This document shows positions 1-11,689 of a stretch of DNA of 64,000 nucleotides, in pieces; positions within the stretch are counted from its first letter, which is position 1; each line of letters begins with the position of its first letter. The translations under genes were made by a program, and so were the position numbers. The notes below the pieces were generated by a model. It was not told the origin of the DNA. It ran no database searches and was given only the letters and a program-made list of their open reading frames with translations. Source of the stretch: Odiellus spinosus (lineage: Eukaryota > Arthropoda > Arachnida > Opiliones > Phalangiidae); assembly GCA_963920705.1 (NCBI GenBank), contig OY987230.1, forward strand, positions 11,495,320-11,559,319. Direction: 5' to 3'.

Positions 1-480
1 TGAGCTTCGTTCACACTATGAAATCGATTTGATTTTTGAACCGTTTTGCATTCGTCAAGTAGTTGGTATTGTAAAACTTCACTTTGTACCAACCTTGATA
101 AAAGGCAACGTTTTACACGAAACATGTTCTATTTAACTGCTCTTTTTGTTGGTTTCAAGGCTGGGAAAAGTATAGATAATCATGTACTTTGGTCCAATCT
201 TGAACAAAAACATTATTTTCCTCAGAAATAGGGTTATTTAACGGCTCTTTTTGTTGGTTCCAAGGTTATTTTATAATACCAACTATTAGCCGCGTTCACG
301 CTCAAGACTAAATTAAACCATATAGGTAATCATATACTTTGTCCAAATCGGGAAAAAAAAGAAACGTTTTCCGCAAAACAGCTTTTTGTTGGTTCCAAGA
401 TTAATTTTCAATACCAATACCAGCTATTATCCGCGTTCACACTAGAGACTATATGTGAAACCGTTTTTAACGGTCGTAAT
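1..480. repeat. Degenerate array of GTTCACAC-type repeats
   Basis: The block TTTTTGTTGGTT(C/T)CAAGG recurs near 144, 247 and 387, and CGTTCAC(A/G)CT recurs near 8, 291 and 434. The units are roughly 100-150 bp and diverged. They share the GTTCACACTA termini of the MITEs at 1797, 26048 and 36059, so this looks like clustered or tandem copies of that family, cut by the window edge. Confidence 0.6.
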
Positions 481-907
481 GGAAAGCTTTTGGGTCAAAT
501 ATAGGAAGAGAGACAGCCGAGACTTTGTCAAAAAATTGAATTATTTGAATCAAAGTGTAGTGATATCGTACCTATTGTAAAATATTGGTGCAGCAAGTAT
601 AGGATGTTTGATTTGAACATTAAAATGTTTTCAAAGTGCTTATAGTACGAACCAAGAGGTTAACCACACCTTCCAAATATTTACACCGTTAAGTAACTGA
701 TCAAAGCCTTTGGCAATGCGAAATACCTACTCAGTTACGTTATTACTTAAGTACAGTCAAAGCTACAGACATGTATACCGATTACGTGGGGAACGTAGCT
801 ATTCTAATAACATAACAGACCTCTCAAGAGCAATTTTTCGCCTAGTCGATAAAATTCTAAATTTAGTTTGAAAGTATTTGGCGGCACGCAGCCTAAATCT
901 ATGTTAT

Positions 908-909
<2 letters not shown>

Positions 910-939
<30 letters not shown>
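910..939. repeat. Poly(T) run of 30
   Basis: An uninterrupted T run. Nothing else is recognisable in 480-1330 apart from this tract. Confidence 0.95.
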
Positions 940-942
<3 letters not shown>

Positions 943-1342
943 TGTCTTTGTTTCATTCGAGCAAGCGGGAATGTTTCCAGATTGTACTTTGCGCGTTATT
1001 TTGTATCGGACGTCTCTCCTATTTTGCTTTATTCGCTTTTTGAAATGCTTTTGGATCTTTTATATTTTTGTTTTCTGGTAATATCAAGAAAAATGGAAGT
1101 AAACACACTGGGAATGCTTATGAGTCCATAGACCCCCGATAGGATGCTTGCTGAAATTGTGGGCTTGTACTTAAACTCTTAAAAACATCTTGAAACCAGG
1201 GTTACGTTCTGACAACTCAGCGGTGTCTGTCACCTCTTTTACTGAACGGTCGCCTGGCATATCTCCCCTCGTATTACTATTCCGCGCTGAGTCACCAAAT
1301 TAAAAGTGGGGATCATGTGGTCGAAAGTGTACCAACCAATAG

Positions 1343-1522
1343 TAGAGATCGGGGTTTGGACAAGAAAATTTCTGATTATTTTATCTTTATTCATAACTTA
1401 AAATTTTTCGAAAAAAGTCTATGATAAATCCAATGTAATCGCGAATAATTTTCCGATTATTTTTTTATGATTAACTGATTAACTGATAGTTGTGGATTAT
1501 TTTGTCCAAACCCCGATCTCTA
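1343..1522. mobile_element. hAT-like MITE with 8-bp target-site duplication
   Basis: A 180-bp element with inverted ends TAGAGATCGGGGTTTGGACA, identical over about 21 bp, flanked on both sides by the direct repeat ACCAATAG (1335-1342 and 1523-1530). An 8-bp duplication and TAGAG ends (YARNG consensus) are typical of hAT non-autonomous elements. It has no coding capacity. Confidence 0.85.
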
Positions 1523-1644
1523 ACCAATAGCATCGCTTGAATACGTTCCAAAAAAAGTCATGATTTAATAAAATCATGGAAAAATAATGCTTATTTTTCC
1601 CTGATAAAATCGAATCTTTATTACTCGCTTGTCTTCGTTTCTTA

Positions 1645-2115
1645 AGCCGCGTTCATACTAGGCCTTGGAATCGATTTAAACCGCTTCAAAACGTATCGCA
1701 AGAGTCGTGTGAACGGAAAACCGTCTAATCTCGAATCGATTTCTCGAAACTGCTTCGGGAACCAGTTTCATACCGATTCGGTTTCAGCAACCTATAAGCC
1801 GCGTTCACACTATAAACTTTAAAAGCGTTTTTAACCGTTTTGGAAAAGTTTAATTATAAAATTTGGGGTCACCTGTGTAGCCCTTTGATCAAGAAACAAA
1901 ATTAATATCTTAAAAAGTTCATCTGATGATTCGAAACGGTTTCAAAACGCTTCGAAAGTGTCAAGTGTGAACGTAGCTATAGATGAAGCCACAATAAATC
2001 GATTTAAAAAGATAATCCGTGAACACGTGACGCTTAAAACCATTCCTGGCGATTTGAATATTGGTTTGATTTTACCGTTTCGAATCGATTAAGAAATGAT
2101 AGTGTGACCGTAGCT
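1645..2115. mobile_element. MITE of the 300-bp GTTCATACTAGG family, split by a second MITE
   Basis: The two halves (1645-1796 and 1978-2115) match, in opposite orientation, a continuous copy at 26048-26353. Ends read AGCCGCGTTCATACTAGG and CTAGTGTGACCGTAGCT. The insert at 1797-1977 separates GTTTCAGCAACC from GATGAAGCC, which are nearly adjacent in the intact copy. Confidence 0.8.
1797..1977. mobile_element. Nested GTTCACAC-family MITE
   Basis: A 181-bp insert with imperfect inverted ends AGCCGCGTTCACACT and AAGTGTGAACGTAGC, flanked by TATA on both sides (1793-1796, 1978-1981). It is related to the element at 36059-36209. It lies inside another MITE, so it is the younger insertion. Confidence 0.8.
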
Positions 2116-2502
2116 TATGGGCTTCCCAGCCGGCGATTGGACTAATCCATCGCGTTTAAATCCATTTTCATTGAAGTTCCTAAATGATTCAAATAATTTA
2201 CGTAAGCCCCTTCCACATCGTCGAACCTGTTTGCGACAATCCCCGGCTCCATAAACACTCTTCAGTGTTTACTTCTATATTTTCTTGATAATGTTCAATA
2301 TCATCGTGTTTGAACAGAGATAAAAATTATCATCACGAGTTATTTAACGTTAACAGTTTCTGGAAAAAAACCAAAACATAATTCGTTTTTAAATACATTC
2401 CAATATCTTACGGTTTGTTATCGTTGTAATATATTTATCGCGGATTTATAGTAACAGATCCTTTAACTTCTCACGATGCCAGTAATAAAATCTGACTATT
2501 TT

Positions 2503-2937
2503 TTAAGCCTTTCTAGATATAACAGTTAACAAGTGATTTTTTTTTATCGATTCCTTATCGTTTGAATATTAGGCCTAACCCAACAGTAAAACAAATTACA
2601 AACGAATATTAAACTAAAAATAAATTTAAAACGTACTATCAAAATAGGCTTAGCTGGATTCATGGAGATCTCCTGGACTAGCGACCTATGACATTGATCA
2701 TGGAAGTCCTACATTTTCCATATAAGAGCCATCGATCAATGTCATTGATCGCTAGTCCTTATAAGGGGAGTTCGGTGATCTCCATGAATCCCGCTAAGAC
2801 TATTTTTGGGGTAAGGTTTAAATTTATTTCTAGTTTTAATATCTGTTTTTAAATTTTTTTACTGTTGTATTAGGCCTATTTAAACGATAAGGAATCGATA
2901 AAAAATCATTTGTTGTTAGTTTGCATTCTCCCTTTAA
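2503..2937. mobile_element. Multi-palindromic TTAA-bordered element
   Basis: Outer inverted arms share ATCGATTCCTTATCGTTT and TTAGGCCTA, and nested arms share TGGATTCATGGAGATC and GATCGCTAGTCC. The ends lie in TTAA (2503-2506, 2934-2937) next to AGGG/CCCT-like bases on the right side. The whole unit could fold into one imperfect hairpin. It is non-coding. Confidence 0.65.
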
Positions 2938-5402
2938 GCCTTTCAAACAATATAGTGGCAGCATTACTTTAATAATAAAGCATTAGATTGTGTAAGCTGT
3001 ATTTAAAAGCAAAACGTAGATAAATTATGTTGATGTAAAGTGGAAAAATTTAATCCGTTAAATTTAATATTGAATTTTAATTTGGGCCATCGAAAATTTA
3101 ATCAAAATCGATATTTTCGAACTCGAAACTTTTTCTCGTAAGTCACTCGGATTTCAAAGTTAATCAATTTTGCTGAAATTAAATCCGACGATTTCGATTT
3201 CATAATCATTCCTGAGCAACCATAACATTTTACTAATCGATTCTATCTTATTTTGGGATCGTGGACCCTTGTCGAAATTTATATTAAACTTTGATTGAAA
3301 TCGTATAGTAAATTTATTATATTAAATATTGACATAAGTCTGTGAATTATCAAAGCGGCGACTATTAAGCCCCAAATCTTTTCCAAATTAAATATTAACT
3401 ATATTTCTAAAGCTCCTCCAAATATAACGTTAGATTGCATATTTCACATATTAAAAAAAAAAAATAAAACTAATATTAAATTCCAAAAATAAACTCTCAA
3501 ACTTAGTAAAATAATTAATATTTCCCAGTTTAAATTCAAGAATTTCCTATATTTCCAAGTTATTAAAATTAAAATTAAAAATCCAATAAAAGTCTTTCAA
3601 TTTCAATATCATTTTTAACATGTTCTATAGCTTCTAGACTCAGCCCCGATGGGGTACTAAACTAAGTCGAGCTTGATAAAATTCGCGAGCGTTTCATTCA
3701 TCCTTTATTTTTTGATGTTGCCTTATCTCGTAATTCCGAACGAGTTGAGTATAATTTGAGGACGTAAAAGAAAGGGCAGATATATGTAGACGTATTTATA
3801 AGCTTTGCGCGCTTTTAAATTCGCTGGCAGGTTTATTAAACAAAATGTCCATGGCCTCAATATCTGTTCTCCGTTTTCTCTCTATCTCTCTTACAGCCTG
3901 CTCTGTCGCTATTATATTGACTTTTCGCTTTACGTAACTTGTCCCCGAACTGTGCTAGAGTTGAATAGACTCTAACCGTGTTTAGGCCAATCCCAAATTG
4001 ATATCGTAATACCTTGAGTTTACCGCGTAAAAATTCCCTCACAATCAGTTGATGTTTTCATCTAGTTGGAAGTTAATTTACTTTCTAGCTCAATAAGAAA
4101 CCGAATCATACTGATGGGCTACACTATATAGCTTTATACTTGATGAAACTACACACTGTTTATGGTTCAAGTGTAGTTTTGCAAACTATGGAAGGTTGTC
4201 GTGAATTTATAAACTTGAGGTTAACAACTTAGTATTAAATTATAAAAGTAAATTTGTTAATTGCTCTTTAACCTTGTCTAACGTTACAAACTAGTTTAAG
4301 TTTAGTTTTCTATATCCAACTAAACCATATATTATATCTTCCAAGTACAAAAATGTTGCCTTTTATGGTATTTTAATGGTTTTTGAGTCCATTACCCATT
4401 TTAAGAATTTTATTAATAACATTTACGTACGAGCTAATTTATCATTTTGATTAGCAAATGTTTTTTCTTCTTAATTAAGATACGTGAAAAGTAATTAATA
4501 CTGTTTTTTTTTTATTAAATTGTCTACTATTTCAATTAAGAGGGGAAGTAAAAGTTTATTTAAATTTCTCCCTTAACTTTAAATGAAATTTCCGAATGAA
4601 TGATTTCTTCCTTTTCACTTTCCCATTATGATTATTTTAGTGATACGTTAATTTCTCCAAATATAATATTATTCACTATTTGGCAATGTGGAAACGGCGA
4701 TTTAAATAATTTACGCAATTTGAAGCGAGGATAATTTCAATTAATTTCTGAGAAATTTATAATTTTACCTTCGATCCATTCGCTTAGCCTTTAGATCCTA
4801 TGTATATGTAATATTTCGTGAATTACGAAAACTCACCGCAAATTACAGTTTACCTTAAAACGTATGGTCAAATATTAAATAGTGAAAGACTATTTATTCA
4901 TATTAAAACTGCTGTTTTTAGAAATTTTTGTTCGTTTTTTGGAAATTATACTTTTCGGTGAGTTTCAATTGTTTTTAGACACATCTTTTCCCCTAGGAAG
5001 GAGGTGTATAGACTCTCATTTCGAGGCGTGCTGAATTTTGAACGCTATACTGATTATTATACAGTCAAATCCACCTTGAGTTGACAGATAGCTCAAAGCG
5101 AGGCGATTTCGTTAGGGTAGCTCGTGCATCGAAATCTTATGGGAACGTTTACTGTAACGTCATGAAGTTATATTGCCAAGTGGTTGATTACACCATGTAT
5201 ACAGATTTTCTTTTTGGGAGGGGGGTGAAGAAGTTACGGACGGACATTTGATTTTATTACGTTTTGATTTGAAAGGCTGTAATCAGTAATCGCGTAATCA
5301 GGTTACATAGTTTACGGAAGTGGTTAGCCCCAGTATTTTCCTACTTAATATTGTGTTAATTCTTGTTCTGACTATATATAAATATATATAAATATATATA
5401 TA
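2938..5402. other. AT-rich DNA, no gene seen
   Basis: I found no coding signal or strong repeat. A short AT microsatellite (TATATAAA repeats) lies at about 5375-5402. The 61-codon minus-strand frame at 3857-4042 has no splice sites or family resemblance. Confidence 0.5.
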
Positions 5403-5836
5403 AATCATGCTTCAAGTTTACAACGAAGCATATTATGATTGGTGTGGTTCTGAAAGTTTTGTCGTCAGAGCTTCACCCGAGGAGAGAGGAAAAAATCCAA
5501 AACTCTAAACGCTCGAGATACGGAATTTGAAATTGCCCTCTAGCGGTTGAGTTTGGAACTAAGTAGGCGGTGCTAATATTTTACCGAACTTTCTAGACGT
5601 TTACTGGGGTAAAAATGTATTGACGTAAAACCACTCTCCACCCTCTCTCTCTCTCGCGAAACGAAGGAGCGTGTCTCGCCCGACCGTCGCGATTTCGAGT
5701 CTGATTTACTCTACATTAAAGAATATACTAGGCATGGCCGCCTTTCTGTACAAATTTCGGAATAGTTAGGGTGAAACCATGGACTGAGAAAATCGGACTC
5801 CCTTCATCGTCGCCCGAAGTATGTCGTCTTATAAAC
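5403..5836 (+). repeat. Dispersed repeat, copy 1 (inverted copy at 30660-31068)
   Basis: About 430 bp matching the reverse complement of 30660-31068 with many substitutions and indels. Shared blocks include AATCATGCTTCAAGTTTACA, GGTTCTGAAAGTTTTGTC, CGCGAAACGAAGGAG and GACTGAGAAAATCGGACT. There are no clear inverted termini and no long frame. The class is unknown. Confidence 0.85.
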
Positions 5837-8536
5837 ATGAAGGATGATTTAACTTGGGGTACACGAACCATTTATTGAATTTTCAATTTACTCCCCTGGC
5901 CCATTTTGAGATTATGTATTTTCTATTTCCAGGGCTGCTTAATAACTTGTCGCTTCTCTTAACGTAGGCGCATTATTTTCCCTCCCTTAACTGTTTACAC
6001 TCGATCGTTCCCATCCCATATTTTTTGTCGAATACTTATGCCACGAAGTTCCGAGCCAGCAGCTGAATTCTATCTATTCCGAGTGCGATATTTTATTTTA
6101 GTTTCGTTTCTTTCTCCATCATTGAGTGGCGAGACGCAAAGGCGCGGGTTACCATAGCGACGTCATTATTAATCGAAAGGCAGCATCTTTCGCGATTCTT
6201 TTCAATTGCTCGAATTGTGCCTGGCATCTTTTATATACCATTCGCTGCAGTAGTTCGTTCATCTTATTTAAGGACATATATACGCAATGTTGCGGAAAAA
6301 TAGAAAAAGGTCGTAGAAAACCACTTACTCTCTGACTTTGTACGCTTTGTTTCCGATAAGCTTAAAGTAGTGTAATGAGAATTGAGCTTAGACTTTAGCA
6401 AGAAATCCAAGAAACACATTTCAATTTTATCGGATTTAAAGTAGACACGCAACGTGACTCGTTTCGAGCCTTGTCAAATTGATCTCGCTCCAAGCTCGAG
6501 AATTTAATTTTCAGGAATTGAAGAAATTCTCGAGGCTGTTTTTACATTCGCGTGACGTCGGTTTTACTTTTCATTTCATTGTGCTCCTAAAAGAATAAAA
6601 ATCTCCCCTGATTTGGGTAAAATTGGTCCCAATTGGAAAATGCCATTTATGCCAACAGAATTCGATCAAATAGACCTAATGAAAAAAACATAAATTTCAC
6701 AAAAGTTAACCGAAATTGAAAATGCTTTTGGTCCACTTCTGTTGAATTCAATTCATTATGTCTATTTGGCCGAATTCTGCTTTAATTTTCCGAATTCAAC
6801 CATTTTGCAAGATAAAAACCTTTTGGTAAGAAGCACATTAAATGAAAAACAAAACCGCGTATATAAAATTCCTGAAAATAAAATTCGCAAGGTTGGCGCG
6901 AGATCAATTTGGCAAGGCCCGGGTCGAGTCAGGTCTCATTTTTAAATGAATATATGCCTATATCCATTTATCAAACATGTATCAAAATGCCTTCGCTACT
7001 ATGGCAACTACACACGAGTATATCGATTTATATATCAATTTTAAATTAAATAAGGAATGTCCTATATTTATAGGCATCCCCTACTTTTTATCAGAGCGTG
7101 TCTTACTAGGCTACAATCTTGAAAGGTACCCAAAATCCCAATGAAAAAACCGTTTTTTCTGGGGTTATTTAGTTTTGGCAAAGACTCGCGGGTCGAAAGC
7201 TCCCTACTTATTTTATTTTTGATCTTTACCATTACGTCCACAAGTCTATTCCGTTAAAGTATTTTCTATTAGTAACAACGTGGATTAATTTAATAAGATT
7301 AATTGAATGGTATTTAGATTCCTTTAAAGGTGTTAGAAAATACTCCTTTAAGTGATGTATTCGAAAATTTACATCCAAAAATAAATAAAAAAAGAAACGT
7401 GTCTTTCGCTACATAGCGTAGTATTTTGGATATTTTTGCATTTCATTATCCAATGAAATTGCTAGGACCATCCCGGTTAGATTTACATTAAGTTTTTGTT
7501 TCGTGTTTGTTCAATATCATCCATATTCGTATCCCTTTATTTGTTCAAAATAATCAAAATCATTGAACTAGAAGTAATATTTATCAAGCTTCAAAACCGG
7601 TACGCCTTAGGCTTGTGATTTAATATTTGGATACTTTTTCTTCATTTTGCAATCTCTTTAAAAGTGCATGGTTTATTGGTTTTGCTAACCCATTTGTCAA
7701 TATGTTTTTATACGTTGCTGTGTGGGCCGTACTTTTCAAAATAAGTTCAAATCTCTTTCGCTTTTTAGAAGTTTTGATATCCATACGCTTATATATCTCT
7801 CTATGAAGTTATAGCAACTTAACAACCTAACTCTTTTCTTTAAAATTATCGCATGCTTTTGAGTTTCGGACAACTTAAAGTATCCGTTTAGGAGCGAGAA
7901 TCTCTCTTGAGGGAAAATAAAAGACCTTAGGTTGGACCACGCTTCCTCTTCTCCGTGACGGAAGAGGCTGCGTGGTTTGAAATTCGACTGAAGAGAGGCT
8001 GAGATCTCGAGAGAGGTCGCCTAGTAGACGTTTATCGATTGCTTTTCGAGGATGATGACGGGAGAAATTTTATTCGAGGTCGCGAAATGGAGAAAATGAC
8101 GTCATCTGATAGGGGAACTCTAGGTCAAAGCCGTAATGACCTCGCAACTAGGTTCAGGGGTCATGTACGTGAATTTAATTATTTGGAGAATAGAAATATT
8201 GAAGTGCAACTGGAAGCTATAATTAATTTAGCTCATCGTACAAAGACAAAATGCTATAAATATCTCCATTTTGACAATTCTATAATCAAGCTCTTTTATA
8301 AGTAACAGTCCCTGGCAATCTTGCTAAACCGCGTAAATTATATCTTTTAAGAAGCGAAAAGTGATAAGTTCATGGCTATAGTTCAACTTGGGGTCAATCT
8401 CTGACTATTATTATTATTATAGTTTTTGAGTACACTTTAATAAAGTGAGATAACCACAAATAGTTTTTTCCTTTCCCCTCTATAATGACATCATGGTTCG
8501 AAATTGAACATTCTCACTTAAATAAATGACGTGTTG
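5837..8536. other. AT-rich DNA, no gene seen; X-box/CRE-like sites
   Basis: There is no convincing exon. GTTACCATAGCGAC at 6148-6161 runs into GACGTCAT, and an X-box-like sequence on the minus strand lies near 6997. The GC-richer stretch at 7920-8200 keeps an open frame (8039-8305), but without recognisable family, start context or splice sites. Confidence 0.4.
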
Positions 8537-8543
8537 ATATGAC

Positions 8544-8843
8544 CAAGAAGGATCAGACAAGGAGAGGAAAAGTGGGGACGGCGCAGATCCTACTGCGTCG
8601 GCCTACACTCCCACTCTGGGAGAACGGGGGTAGAGATGTTTCGTGGTAAAATGTTGTCACGTGGGTAAAACGGATCCTTATCAGCTTCGTAGTAGCCGAC
8701 GACGCTAGTGACCACGTGACAACAGTTTACCTCGAGAATTTCCTATCCCCCCTTTCCACCCGAGTGGGAGGTTGGCTCTTCTCTCTCTAACTCAAGTTAC
8801 TCAACGCAGCCCCACTTTTCCTCTCCTTGTCTGATCCTTCTTG
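8544..8843. mobile_element. 300-bp foldback MITE with 7-bp target-site duplication
   Basis: The ends CAAGAAGGATCAGACAAGGA and its inverse pair for over 30 bp, and inner arms (CCCACTC..., GTTGTCACGTG) also pair, so the whole element can fold back. ATATGAC flanks both sides (8537-8543, 8844-8850); 8 bp is possible if one terminal base is reassigned. It is much more GC-rich than its surroundings and non-coding. The superfamily is uncertain (hAT-like by duplication size). Confidence 0.85.
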
Positions 8844-9098
8844 ATATGACTATTCCGAATAACTGCAAACAAGAACTTATTGAAGAAAGATTTAAACTCA
8901 TGTTCGTGAGATCTTTTGGCATGAAACTATGGCTCCAAAGTAGAATGAAACGACAGAGTGCTTTGTAGACTTTTTCGAGGTATGAGAAAAAGAAAATCAG
9001 ACAAATTATCAGACGAATTTTGACTATAGTACATAGGAAGTTCTTAGGTACTTCAATGAGTTCTTGAATGCAAATGAGTAAGATTAAACGTCTTTTAC

Positions 9099-9292
9099 CT
9101 TGGCATGCGGTTGGTTGTTGGCTCTGGTATCGGTCGTAACGGAATGGGATCGGCTCCGGAAGATTTCGTTTAAGACTTTGGCCATGGGGTTGCCGCCCCC
9201 GCTAGAACGATGACTGTCGGAGCCCGATCTCGGACGACCCAGAGAACTGGCTAAGAATTCGAGCGGCGAATGAGAACTGTGATTGGTGCTTC
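9099..9292 (-). CDS. PRKAG: Internal exon of a probable AMPK gamma-subunit gene, with RPRSGSDS and RSRSHSV boxes
   Basis: This 194-nt exon starts in phase 1 and ends in phase 0. Acceptor CTTCCATTTTTAG precedes GAAGCACC, and donor GTAAAAG follows GCATGCCAAG. The two leading bases complete the codon left by the exon at 16368. It encodes STNHSSHSPLEFLASSLG, then RPRSGSDSHRSS, then a short helix-like NPMAKVLNEIF and RSRSHSV. The order of box, xPMxKVxxxxF helix and RSRSHS box is what I recall from the AMPK gamma extension just before the CBS domains. The open frame runs 15 codons upstream of the acceptor, but those residues break the phase match and are treated as intronic. No CBS exon is visible at 1-9098, so the catalytically relevant nucleotide-binding part lies outside the window. 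Confidence 0.66.
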
Positions 9293-10026
9293 CTAAAAAT
9301 GGAAGAGCGTTTTGTAGTAGATCCTTCGGTAAAGGCATTTTTACGAACTATAATGCTCGAACTAAACTACACCTTTTCGCGCGAAGTTTTTTTTTTTTTT
9401 TTTTTTTATCAGTTTGGAGATATACCCTAAATCCCGTAGACGTGCAGCCATCTTTGAACCTCCGAAAGATAATCTTTATTCCCATAACAATAGCTGTTTT
9501 TGGGTTTAAAGGGAAAGTGAAAGGTATCTACGAAATATATAATCTTGCACGACCAATCCTCAACTCTTTAAAAGGAGCTTATTGGTCCTCAAAAGCGTAA
9601 ACTTCCTTAACAGTTCAATTGATGCATATTTTTCTAATATCTAAATCCCTCCCATCAGTTTCAAAAAGTTTATTTTCGCTTTACCCAGTGTTTATTCTCC
9701 CTTCAAAAGTTCAAAGGAAAAAATTGAATTTCCAAGTGTTTGTTTTATCTGCGAAGAATGATAAACTTGAATATTCATATCAAAATTTCAAAAGTATTTT
9801 CTGATATATATAAATACGTGTCAACAAGTGTGTCGACAATATTATGGGTCTTATTCTTTAGAGACAGATCTTTGACAGCAGTTTTTTTAAGAATTTAAAA
9901 TGGTGGGTGGTTATATGAAATTCTAAGCCACGAGAGTATTTTCCTAGTCTGCATGCTTGTTGCGCAATAACTTCTATTTGGCTAAGGTGGCTTTGTTTCC
10001 CAAAATATCCCACGTTCCTGGTATTA

Positions 10027-10050
10027 GGATAAACACGTTCGTGTTTATCC
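10027..10050. repeat. Perfect 11-bp-arm hairpin
   Basis: GGATAAACACG and its exact inverse are separated by TT. A stretch of (GTC)n follows at about 10126-10149. Confidence 0.9.
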
Positions 10051-10293
10051 CTTTATCTGAACTCGAATTTCATCAGAAACCGTAATGTCTTTTCCAATGG
10101 ACCCGCGGCGCTTGATAACTGAAAGCGTCGTCGTCGTCGTCGTCGTCGTTTCCCTCTTCCCACCGTCCACTGAATTCGAATTAATACAGACAAAGGTACT
10201 TTTGAAAAAATTTGATAAGACTTCGATCAGGTACAAGAGTATCTCTAGTTAAACACAGATTTCAATAATGAAATGTTGATTAAGTATACGAAG

Positions 10294-10695
10294 TAATAGA
10301 AAGTAAGGTACCTGAATGGGTTACAAAAGGGTGAAATCTTAAGCTTAGCCGAGCTTTACTAATTGCCTCAAAATGAATAAACAAAAATTTTATTTCTTAA
10401 ACAGTAGAATGATAAGGAATATCCATCGAATTCGAGTTAATAGAAAGTAAGGTGCCTGAATGGGTTACAAAAGGGTGAAATCATAAGCTTAGCCGAGCTT
10501 TATTAATTGCTTCAAAATGGTAAACAAAATTTTATTTCTTAAACAGTAGAATGATAATGAATATCCATCGAATTCGAGTTAATAGAGAGACAGATGCCTG
10601 TATGGGTGACGAAAAGGGTAAAACATATAACTAGCCGAGCGTTATTAATTGGCTTTAAATTGATAAACAAAAATTGATTTTATTAAACAGTTGAT
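10294..10695. repeat. Tandem array, three units of about 142 bp
   Basis: Units begin TAATAGAAAGTAAGG at 10294 and 10438 and TAATAGAGAGACAG at 10580. The first two units are very similar, and the third is diverged and incomplete. Each carries CTTAGCCGAGCTTTA or a variant and ends CATCGAATTCGAGT. Intronic and non-coding. Confidence 0.88.
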
Positions 10696-11150
10696 AAGTT
10701 TTTTTTAATGGCATTTTTTATCGTTAACGGAAAATTGCATATATTGGGTTCTTTTACTAGGGTAGCCCTCTTCAGCCGTCTAATTTTGACTATTATGTCA
10801 TATCATGAGTATCCCATTATATTCACCCTAATTCACCGTAATTAAAAAGTTGGAATGATTTTCTTATCATTTGATTTTTTAACTTTAATAATATATCTCT
10901 TCTCGGCCTATATAAACGAGATTTGCATATTCAGTACTCATAGATGCACTGTACCAATGCGTGGTTTACGTTAGCGTTTAAAATTGTGGCGAGCCCTCTC
11001 GTTTGTTTAGGCAATCGTTTCTCACCTATATTTCGGTGATAAGAGACTCATTTCTCACGATCTTTTGGGTAGAGTACTCGAATAAACCGAGGCGATTGAA
11101 TGTAAATCGCCTTACCTAGAAATGTGGCCAATATAATATAGTAAGTCACT

Positions 11151-11336
11151 GTAAAAACATTTCACAATGAGAGTTCTAGGGATTAAATATCACTCGAGTT
11201 GGACTTCATATCCTGCCAAGTGCTCGATTACACATGAAATTATGTAAAAACATTTCACAATGAGAGTTCTAGGGATTAAATATCACTCGAGTTGGACTTC
11301 ATATCCTGCCAAGTGCTCGATTACACATGAAATTTA
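11151..11336. repeat. Exact 93-bp tandem duplication
   Basis: Two adjacent copies start GTAAAAACATTTCACAATGA at 11151 and 11244 and are identical for about 91 bases. The lack of divergence points to a recent event or an assembly duplication. Confidence 0.92.
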
Positions 11337-11689
11337 TAGTTTAACGTTTTCAATCTCTACTTTATTTTTTAAAATACTTGAGTTTTGCGACTAGGATGTG
11401 CTTTAGATCCAATAGCTTCGTCATTACAACTACGTAATAACGTTGCTATTAAGTAGTTGACCAATTATTGAAGTCTGTATCTAAATCACGTCTAACTCAA
11501 TTATAATAAAAAATAAAGATTTAGAATTTTAAATAGGATATACGAAACGGAAATTGATGTCGGCGAGTTAAATAAACGGCCACATACTTCTGGTCTCCAG
11601 AATTATGTTCTCATGCTGCTTTAAAGAATTGTTTCGCTTTCCATGCTCATTTTTTGTCGATGCGATTCAATATTATAAATTTAATCTCT

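Noticed and set aside
3857-4042. 61-codon minus-strand frame as a downstream exon of the kinase-subunit gene
   Set aside because: It has no CBS-type residues and no fitting acceptor or donor.
8039-8305. 88-codon plus-strand frame containing SSDRGTLGQSRNDLATRFRG
   Set aside because: It becomes AT-biased after about 45 codons, has no convincing start or splice sites, and matches no family I recognise.
10045-10236. Minus-strand frame with a threonine run and KRRGSIGKDITVSDEIRVQI, considered as a cassette exon of the kinase-subunit gene
   Set aside because: An acceptor (AATTCAG) with the right entry phase exists, but no donor leaves in phase 1 before the stop, and the threonine run is a (GTC)n microsatellite. 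The flanking exons already join correctly without it.
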